Part shown: positions 58,621-64,000 of the stretch, piece after piece | Layout of the letters: every line of letters starts with the position of its first letter | Position numbering within the stretch: position 1 is the first letter of the stretch | Assembly: GCF_003324565.1 (NCBI RefSeq) | Contig: NZ_QOLA01000029.1 | Coordinates: forward strand, 30,282-94,281 | Direction of reading: 5' to 3' | Source: Streptomyces sp. SDr-06 | GTDB lineage: Bacteria; Actinomycetota; Actinomycetes; Streptomycetales; Streptomycetaceae | Length of the DNA: 64,000 nucleotides | Position numbers and translations under genes: made by a program | The notes under the pieces: generated by a model | What the model was told of the DNA's origin: nothing | What the model saw: the letters and a program-made list of their open reading frames with translations, nothing else | The model's database searches: none

Positions 58621-58636
58621 TGGGCGGCGGGGTGGT

Positions 58637-59791
58637 TCAGGGGGATGGGCGGGTTGGTAGTACCGCTTGGACCGTGAAGCCTCCGGCCGGGTTGGGGGCA
58701 GCCGTCAGGGTGCCGCCCAGCAGTGTCGCTCTCTCGCGCATGCCCGTCAGGCCTCGGCCCGCGCCCAGGGAGCGCCAACTCCGTTTGGTGGGGCGGCCGT
58801 TGTCGGTCACCTCGATGCGTACCGACTCCTCGTCGTAGCGGACCGACACCCGTACCAGGCTCGCATCGGCGTGCCGCAGCGTGTTGGTCAGCGCCTCCTG
58901 GACGATGCGGTAGCCCGCGAGGTCCACGGCGGACGGCGGCGTGGCCGCCCGGCCCTCCTCGTGGAGCTCGACGGCGAGTCCGGCGGCGCGGGTGTTCGCG
59001 GCCAGCTCGGCGAGATCCCCGAGCCCGCGCGGTGGACGGCGCCCCTCGTCCCCGTCCCCGCCGGTCTCCGTACGCAGCAGGAGCCGCAGCTCCCCGAGCG
59101 CCGAGCGCCCCGCGCTGTCGATGGCGCGCAGGGCCTGCCTGGCCTGCTCGGGATGGGTGGCGAAGACGTCCTCGGCGGCGCCCGCCTGGATCACCATCAC
59201 CGACACGGTGTGGGCCACCACGTCGTGCACCTCGCGGGCGATCCTGGCCCGCTCCTCGGCCACCGCCCGCCGTGTCTCGGCGGCGAGCCGGTCCTGCTGG
59301 GCCCGGCGCCACTGCCCCACCGTCCAGGCCAGCGTCACGGCCAGCACGTGGCTGACGAGCATCAGCGGGCCGCCGCCGACCAGGGCCAGCGGGGCGAGCG
59401 CCAGCATGCCGAGCAGCCACCAGCGGGAGGTGCGGGCCGGGCGCAGCGCCGACAGGACGCACAGCGCGAGCTGGGCCCCGAGCAGGGCGCCCGTCAGGCT
59501 CAGCGCCGGGAAGAGCAGCCACATCGCGGTCCCGAGCAGGGCGCTTACGACGAGGACGGCATCGGGCCGGGCCACCACCCACCACAGGACCACGACCTGC
59601 GCCACGGCGAGGCCCAGCGCGACGGTGGGCCTCCCGCCGGAACCCGCCCCGGCGGCGAGCCAGGCGGGCACGGCCACCCCGAGCACCAGCAGCGCCGAAG
59701 CCGCCCGCAGCGCCCGGACCGCCCCGACTGCCTGGGCTGCCTGAACAGGGGAAGGGGGTCCACCACCGTCCGGACCGCGCATGTCACCCAC
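58637..59791 (-). CDS. NarX/DesK-type sensor histidine kinase
   Basis: The 384-aa protein has four or five N-terminal membrane spans without an extracellular domain, then ERARIAREVHDVVAHTVSVM with the phospho-acceptor His and the HATPase domain (IVQEALTNTLRHADASLVRV, VTDNGRP, AGRGLTGMRERATLLGGTLT). It forms a two-component system with the response regulator downstream. Starts at GTG 59791 or ATG 59782 are both possible. The signal is unknown. Confidence 0.93.
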   Translation of the reverse strand: MGDMRGPDGGGPPSPVQAAQAVGAVRALRAASALLVLGVAVPAWLAAGAGSGGRPTVALGLAVAQVVVLWWVVARPDAVLVVSALLGTAMWLLFPALSLTGALLGAQLALCVLSALRPARTSRWWLLGMLALAPLALVGGGPLMLVSHVLAVTLAWTVGQWRRAQQDRLAAETRRAVAEERARIAREVHDVVAHTVSVMVIQAGAAEDVFATHPEQARQALRAIDSAGRSALGELRLLLRTETGGDGDEGRRPPRGLGDLAELAANTRAAGLAVELHEEGRAATPPSAVDLAGYRIVQEALTNTLRHADASLVRVSVRYDEESVRIEVTDNGRPTKRSWRSLGAGRGLTGMRERATLLGGTLTAAPNPAGGFTVQAVLPTRPSP

Positions 59792-59845
59792 GGCCGCGAC
59801 GCTATCAACCCCCGTGCCCGAGGCCCCGCGCGCGACGCCAGGCGG

Positions 59846-60610
59846 TCACTTGGCGGGGCGGCGGGAGCGGGCCATCCGCGCCGCGACGGTGCGCGGCACA
59901 TGACGCACGGCGAAGGCGTACGCCTTGTACTGGAGCCCCGTGATGCTCACCGGACGCCCGCGCCGCAGGTCCTTCAGGGCCTGCTCGACGACCTTCTCGG
60001 CATCGAGCCAGGCCCACTCGGGCAGCGAGCTCACGTCCATCCCGGCCCGCTCCTGGAACTCCGTACGCGTGAAGCCGGGCACGAGGGCGAGGACGCGGAC
60101 GCCGTGCGGGGCCAGGTCGACGCGCAGGGACTCGCTGAACGCGGTCAGCCACGCCTTGGCGGCGCCGTACGTGCCCGTGGGCAGCAGGCCGGCCACCGAG
60201 GAGACGTTGAGCACCACGCCCCGGCCGCGCGCGGTCATCCCCGGCACGGCCGCGTGCGTGAGCCGCAGCGGCGCCCGCACCAGCAGGTCGAGCATCCGCT
60301 CCTCGTCGTCGACGGGGCTGTGCGGGAAGGGAGCGGGAAGGCCGGAGCCCGCGTTGTTGACGAGGACGTCCACCGGGTCCTCGGCCGAGGCGAGCCGCTC
60401 CTCGACCCGGCGGCAGTCCTGCGGGTCGACCAGATCGGCGGCCAGGGTCTCGACCCGCACACCGTGCCGGGCCCGCAGCTCCTCGGCCGTCCGCCGCAGC
60501 CGCTCCTTGTCCCGGGCGACCAGCACCAGAGCGCACCCGAAGCCCGCGAAACGGTGGGTGAAGGCGGCGCCGATGCCCGAGGTCGCACCGGTGATCAGGA
60601 CAGTGGTCAT
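59846..60610 (-). CDS. Short-chain dehydrogenase/reductase
   Basis: The 254-aa protein has the NAD(P) motif TGATSGIG, NNAG, an active-site Ser followed by YGAAK, and a conserved LVPGFTRTEF segment, all classical SDR marks. ATG 60610 follows GCGAGAGCCGCC weakly. Substrate is unknown. It is 54 bases upstream of the histidine kinase on the same strand, so cotranscription is possible. Confidence 0.92.
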   Translation of the reverse strand: MTTVLITGATSGIGAAFTHRFAGFGCALVLVARDKERLRRTAEELRARHGVRVETLAADLVDPQDCRRVEERLASAEDPVDVLVNNAGSGLPAPFPHSPVDDEERMLDLLVRAPLRLTHAAVPGMTARGRGVVLNVSSVAGLLPTGTYGAAKAWLTAFSESLRVDLAPHGVRVLALVPGFTRTEFQERAGMDVSSLPEWAWLDAEKVVEQALKDLRRGRPVSITGLQYKAYAFAVRHVPRTVAARMARSRRPAK

Positions 60611-60862
60611 GGCGGCTCTCGCTTCTCCGGGGCGCGGGCCGCGCCCGTGCACCCGGACCAGTGTTCGCGGACGCCGCGGAAGATCAAGTGCGAGGGTGCA
60701 TAACTGGCCAGTCCGGACATCCCGTTGAAGGTGCCGCCGACAGGGCAGAAGCTGAATATTTGTCGCGCCGGCCACGGAAATTTACGCAAAGTGCGGCGAG
60801 GCTTCCTGGTGGCGCGCGCGAAATAGTAGTATTCGCCGTGCCGCCCTGACGGATCCGTGCTA

Positions 60863-61034
60863 CAGTTGATCCCAGTTGCAGTTGTGGTTCCCAAAGACTT
60901 CAAGTGCCTTGATGGTTTTATGCCGTCGGGCGCTTTTGTATTTCCGGTGCTTTTTCCGGACGGGGCAATCATCGCGGTAACGACGGGGTCGGCACAGTGC
61001 GGGCCCCCGGGCATGGCCCCGAAGGAGATGTGAC
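60863..61034 (+). promoter_or_regulatory. Long leader of the cold-shock gene
   Basis: Three CAGTTG repeats (60863-60868, 60873-60878, 60879-60884) and a TACAGT -10-like motif at 60861 lie near the left end. T-rich, hairpin-prone sequence (TCCGG-TGCTTTTT-CCGGA near 60942-60959) follows, ending in GAAGGAGATGTGAC before the start. A long structured 5' leader is typical of cold-shock genes. Confidence 0.45.
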
Positions 61035-61238
61035 ATGGCTACTGGCACCGTGAAGTGGTTCAACTCGGAAAAGGGCTTCGGCTTCATCGAGCAGGAGGGT
61101 GGCGGCCCGGACGTGTTCGCCCACTACTCCAACATCGCCGCCCAGGGCTTCCGTGAGCTTCAGGAAGGCCAGAAGGTGAACTTCGACGTCACGCAGGGCC
61201 AGAAGGGCCCGCAGGCCGAGAACATCACGCCTGCCTGA
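61035..61238 (+). CDS. Cold-shock protein, CspA family
   Basis: The 67-aa protein starts MATGTVKWFNSEKGFGFIEQ and has the RNP1 (KGFGFI) and RNP2 (VFAHYS) nucleic-acid-binding motifs. It is a standard small cold-shock-domain RNA chaperone. The ribosome site AAGGAGATGTGAC is strong. A perfect terminator follows 22 bases after the stop. Confidence 0.97.
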   Translation: MATGTVKWFNSEKGFGFIEQEGGGPDVFAHYSNIAAQGFRELQEGQKVNFDVTQGQKGPQAENITPA

Positions 61239-61260
61239 CGCTGAGGCGTTTCTGCACGCG

Positions 61261-61294
61261 GCTGGGGCTCGCACCTTGGGGTGCGGGCCCCAGC
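61261..61294 (+). terminator. Terminator of the cold-shock gene
   Basis: GCTGGGGC at 61261-61268 pairs with GCCCCAGC at 61287-61294, and GCACC at 61271-61275 with GGTGC at 61280-61284, giving a long near-perfect stem. Confidence 0.8.
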
Positions 61295-61592
61295 CCGTTG
61301 CTGTTCCACCGGGCCCGCCGCCACGTCGTGACGGCATTCCACACGGCCCGCGGGACGCCGGGCAGCCGCCCGGGTGTCCCGCCACGCAGCGGACGAACCG
61401 CCACGGCCACCGGCCGGGGCCCGGCTCTGCCCGCTGTCCCGATCCGGCCCGTCCGCCAGCCAGGCGGCGGATTCCCGGCATTCCGACAACGGGTGGGGAA
61501 TTTCCACGCCCTCGTGCGGCCGGATCGGAAAATTCGACTTCTGTTTTCGGCTCGTTCTTGCGATGTCCCGGCGGCAATTCCACCGGGAGTCC
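61295..61592. other. Leader region of the DEAD-box helicase
   Basis: No gene is supported. The last part (about 61490-61592) is AT-richer than the genome average and lies immediately before a stem-loop at the helicase ribosome site, so the helicase transcript probably begins here. Confidence 0.4.
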
Positions 61593-61613
61593 CTCGATAC
61601 GTGCCATATCGAG
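61593..61613 (+). promoter_or_regulatory. Stem-loop at the helicase ribosome site
   Basis: CTCGATA at 61593-61599 pairs perfectly with TATCGAG at 61607-61613 around a seven-base loop. The 3' arm runs into GAGGAAGG, the ribosome site of the TTG start at 61625, so folding would hide it. Confidence 0.55.
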
Positions 61614-61624
61614 GAAGGTTCTCC

Positions 61625-63142
61625 TTGAACCGTTCAGCTCGCACGAACGACCGCTACTCCGCCGCCCGCAAGAGCGGCGCCGACCGCGGGGCCCGTTTCC
61701 GGCCCCAGGGCGCGAACCGCTCCGGCGGCGGCCGCAGGCCCGCCGCACCGCAGGGCGAGTTCGCCCTCCCCGTCACCATCACCCCCGCCCTGCCGCCCGT
61801 CACGGCGTTCGCCGAGCTCGGCCTGCCGACCGAGGTGCTCGACCTGCTGGCCGGCCTGGGCATGAACGAGCCGTTCCCGATCCAGGCGGCCACCCTGCCG
61901 AACTCGCTGGCCGGCCGGGACGTCCTGGGCCGCGGGCGCACCGGCTCAGGCAAGACCCTCGCCTTCGGCCTCGCCCTGCTGGCGCGCACCGCCGGGCGCC
62001 GCGCCGACTCCAAGAAGCCCCTCGCGCTGATCCTGGTCCCCACGCGTGAGCTGGCCCAGCAGGTCACCGACGCGCTCACCCCGTACGCCCGCGCCCTGCG
62101 GCTGCGGATGGCCACCGTCGTCGGCGGCATGTCGATCGGCCGCCAGGCCGGTGCGCTGCGCTCCGGCGCCGAGGTCGTCGTGGCGACGCCGGGCCGGCTC
62201 AAGGACCTCATCGAGCGCCGTGACTGCCGCTTGGACCAGGTGGCCATCACGGTCCTGGACGAGGCCGACCAGATGGCCGACATGGGCTTCATGCCGCAGG
62301 TCACCGAGCTCCTCGACCAGGTGCGGCCGGAAGGGCAGCGGATGCTGTTCTCGGCCACCCTGGACCGCAACGTCGACCTCCTGGTCCGCAAGTACCTGCA
62401 CGACCCGGTGGTCCACTCCGTCGACCCTTCGGCGGGCGCGGTGACCACGATGGAGCACCACGTGCTGCACGTGCAGAGCGCCGACAAGTACGCCACGACC
62501 ACCGAGATCGCGGCCCGCGACGGCCGGGTGATCATGTTCCTGGACACCAAGCACGCGGTCGACCAGCTCACCAAGCACCTGCTCCAGAGCGGTGTGCGGG
62601 CCGCGGCACTGCACGGCGGGAAGTCCCAGCCGCAGCGCACGCGCACGCTGGCCCAGTTCAAGACCGGTGACGTCTCCGTGCTGGTCGCGACCAACGTCGC
62701 GGCGCGCGGCATCCACGTCGACAACCTCGACCTCGTGGTGAACGTCGACCCGCCGACCGACCACAAGGACTACCTCCACCGCGGCGGCCGCACCGCCCGC
62801 GCCGGCGAGTCCGGCAGCGTCGTCACGCTCGTCCTGCCCAACCAGCGCCGCGAGATGAGCCGCCTGATGATGACCGCCGGGATCACCCCGACGATCACCC
62901 AGGTCCGCTCCGGCGAGGCCGAGCTGAGCCGCATCACCGGCGCCCAGGCGCCCTCCGGCATCCCCGTCACCCCCGCGGCGGCCCCGGCGGAGCGCCCCAA
63001 GCAGCGCGGCCAGGCCCCGTTCCGCGGCCGCGGCACCGCACGTGGCCAGTCCTCCGGCCGGGCCGGCACCTCGCGTCGCGCCGGCGAGTCCCGCGAGCTC
63101 GCCGAGGCCCGCAAGGCCGCCCGGGTCCGCCGGGCCGCCTGA
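61625..63142 (+). CDS. DEAD-box RNA helicase
   Basis: The 505-aa protein starts at TTG 61625 after AGGAAGGTTCTCC. It has a basic N-terminal extension, Q motif (FAELGLP ... FPIQAATLP), motif I (GRTGSGKT), II (DEAD), III (SATLD), and HRGGRTARAGE in motif VI. The C-terminus is an Arg/Gly-rich tail that binds RNA. RNA helicases of this type remodel structured RNA, often in the cold. Its place directly after the cold-shock gene and the masked ribosome site fit cold control. Confidence 0.93.
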   Translation: MNRSARTNDRYSAARKSGADRGARFRPQGANRSGGGRRPAAPQGEFALPVTITPALPPVTAFAELGLPTEVLDLLAGLGMNEPFPIQAATLPNSLAGRDVLGRGRTGSGKTLAFGLALLARTAGRRADSKKPLALILVPTRELAQQVTDALTPYARALRLRMATVVGGMSIGRQAGALRSGAEVVVATPGRLKDLIERRDCRLDQVAITVLDEADQMADMGFMPQVTELLDQVRPEGQRMLFSATLDRNVDLLVRKYLHDPVVHSVDPSAGAVTTMEHHVLHVQSADKYATTTEIAARDGRVIMFLDTKHAVDQLTKHLLQSGVRAAALHGGKSQPQRTRTLAQFKTGDVSVLVATNVAARGIHVDNLDLVVNVDPPTDHKDYLHRGGRTARAGESGSVVTLVLPNQRREMSRLMMTAGITPTITQVRSGEAELSRITGAQAPSGIPVTPAAAPAERPKQRGQAPFRGRGTARGQSSGRAGTSRRAGESRELAEARKAARVRRAA

Positions 63143-63311
63143 TCCACCCCGGGGTGGCCGGACCTCCACCGGCCACCCTCGCCTCCACGCCCGCCGAAGC
63201 CGTCGACGCGCCCCGGACGCCCACGAGCTGATCCGCGACGCGCGGGTGTTCACGGCTCCCCGGCAGCGCGAGCCCTCCGCGTCAACGACGCGACAACACG
63301 GCTGAATCGCC

Positions 63312-63346
63312 CCGATGCCCCTGCGGCCCGCCCGCGGGGGCATCGG
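63312..63346 (+). terminator. Helicase terminator
   Basis: CCGATGCCCC at 63312-63321 pairs with GGGGCATCGG at 63337-63346, with an inner GCGG/CCGC pair. The stem is long and perfect. Confidence 0.75.
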
Positions 63347-63470
63347 CGTATGAGAGCCGTCAAGGACGTGCCGCGGGCCGTCAGAGGGGCGTCAACGGCG
63401 GCTGAAAACGCCTGGTGAGGAGGTTTGCTCAGGGAGTCCGTACTTTTCGAACCTCTCTGAGGAGTCCACG

Positions 63471-63554
63471 ATGGCCGACCTGGCCTTCGTCGTCACCACG
63501 GTCGCGGTCTTCGCGCTGGTGGCGCTCATCGCCAAGGGGGTGGCGAAGCTGTGA
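63471..63554 (+). CDS. 27-aa membrane peptide upstream of kdpF
   Basis: ATG 63471 follows GAGGAGTCCACG and encodes a 27-aa peptide (MADLAFVVTTVAVFALVALI then AKGVAKL), essentially one membrane span with a basic end. The stop overlaps the kdpF start as GTGA at 63551-63554, so both are translated together. It looks like a second KdpF-like micropeptide, and function is unknown. Confidence 0.65.
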   Translation: MADLAFVVTTVAVFALVALIAKGVAKL

Positions 63555-63640
63555 CTGCCGAGAACATCGTCGGCCTGATCGTGGCCGTCGCCCTGCTGGG
63601 TTACCTCGTCCTCGCCCTTGTGTATCCGGAGAGGTTCTGA
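63551..63640 (+). CDS. kdpF: KdpF, potassium-ATPase stabilising peptide
   Basis: The 29-aa peptide has one span (IVGLIVAVALLGYLVLALVY) and ends PERF, the expected ending of KdpF. It overlaps the upstream 27-aa frame and precedes kdpA by eight bases. KdpF stabilises the KdpABC complex. Confidence 0.85.
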   Translation: MTAENIVGLIVAVALLGYLVLALVYPERF

Positions 63641-63648
63641 GCCCCGCC

Positions 63649-64000
63649 ATGTCTCCTGTCCTCGCAGGCGTCCTCCAGTTCCTGGCCCTCTTCGCGGCCC
63701 TGGCTCTGGCCTATCGCCCCCTCGGTGACTACATGGCCCGGGTCTACTCCTCCGACAAGCACCTGCGTGTCGAGAAGTGGATCTATCGGGCCATCGGCGC
63801 CAACCCGTCCACCGAGATGCGGTGGCCCGCCTATCTGCGCGGTGTCCTCGCGTTCTCCGCGGTGAGCGTGCTGTTCCTGTACCTGATGCAGCGTCTCCAG
63901 GGTTCGCTGCCCGGTTCGCTCGGGTTCGTGTCGATCCCGGCGGACCAGGCGTTCAACACGGCGGCGTCGTTCGTGGCGAACACGAACTGGCAGTCGTACT
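63649..64000 (+). CDS. kdpA: Potassium-transporting ATPase subunit A, 5' part
   Basis: ATG 63649 opens a frame to the right edge (117 codons). It reads MSPVLAGVLQFLALFAALAL, LGDYMARVYSS, then the first selectivity-filter region NTAASFVANTNWQSY of KdpA. The usual T before NTNWQSY is replaced by A, which is minor. KdpA forms the potassium channel-like subunit of the high-affinity KdpFABC ATPase; the rest lies outside the window. Confidence 0.95.
   Translation, partial: MSPVLAGVLQFLALFAALALAYRPLGDYMARVYSSDKHLRVEKWIYRAIGANPSTEMRWPAYLRGVLAFSAVSVLFLYLMQRLQGSLPGSLGFVSIPADQAFNTAASFVANTNWQSY

Noticed and set aside
63143..63470. c-di-AMP (ydaO-type) riboswitch before kdp
   Set aside because: Only a terminator and a plain promoter-sized stretch were seen; no ydaO-like core was recognised by eye.

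Overview
The window is high-GC actinobacterial chromosome, almost certainly Streptomyces. Nearly every gene has strong third-position G/C, GTG and TTG starts are common, and genes often overlap by ATGA or GTGA. The gene content is also typical: a PucR and xanthine dehydrogenase block, Eis-type GNAT, GPP34, DUF2637, many regulators, and the dispersed GCGCAGTTCCCCGCGCC repeats. No rRNA, tRNA, CRISPR array, transposase or integrase was seen. The last gene runs off the right edge and the first off the left edge.

Layout. (1) 1-2955: an accessory-looking block with somewhat lower GC. It holds a cut XRE-type regulator on the minus strand with a TTTAAA operator. Facing away from it are three small overlapping hypothetical genes and a two-gene unit of a Gly/Asp/Ser-rich protein and a diverged protein-kinase-like protein. 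(2) 3019-12504, minus strand: one long sulfur-assimilation operon. From its promoter end it contains a leader peptide, sulfite reductase, a 59-aa zinc-ribbon protein, an APS reductase, APS kinase, ATP sulfurylase (cysD, cysN), a sulfonate/sulfate-type ABC transporter and a sirohydrochlorin chelatase that supplies siroheme to the reductase. (3) 12624-19236: GNAT, GAF regulator, AidB-like acyl-CoA dehydrogenase, BrkB membrane protein, AraC regulator, VOC protein and an ArsR-type repressor. (4) 19378-22858, minus strand: an ABC transporter with two fused permease domains, an ATPase with a winged-helix-like tail and no binding protein. Its upstream region carries a close copy of the operator found at the ArsR gene. 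(5) 23185-29424: rsgA, a repeat-rich gap, an Ada/AlkA-like protein whose glycosylase end is damaged, a ChaA-type antiporter and asparagine synthetase. (6) 29435-40926: PPOX protein, DUF456 protein, TrmB/LuxR regulator, a PP2C-like protein lacking metal ligands, a pyruvate oxidase-type enzyme, a membrane Ser/Thr kinase, a GH38 alpha-mannosidase and an anti-sigma-type ATPase. (7) 40999-45183: DUF2637 protein, a FhuF-type iron reductase under an iron box, a GntR regulator and two poorly known genes. (8) 45326-54224: purine catabolism, with a PucR regulator, three xanthine dehydrogenase subunits, a purine permease and the XdhC maturation factor. (9) 54353-60610: Eis-like acetyltransferase, polysaccharide deacetylase, GPP34 protein, a two-component system split by a repeat array, and an SDR enzyme. 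(10) 61035-64000: cold-shock protein, a DEAD-box helicase with a structured leader, and the start of a kdp potassium-ATPase operon preceded by a 27-aa membrane peptide.

The most interesting candidates are the ArsR regulator and binding-protein-less ABC transporter linked by a shared operator, the small-protein/kinase-like unit at 1634-2955, the conserved-looking leader peptide of the sulfur operon, a Cys-rich mini-ORF ahead of the TrmB/LuxR regulator, and two proteins (PP2C-like, Ada/AlkA-like) that keep their fold but have lost catalytic residues.
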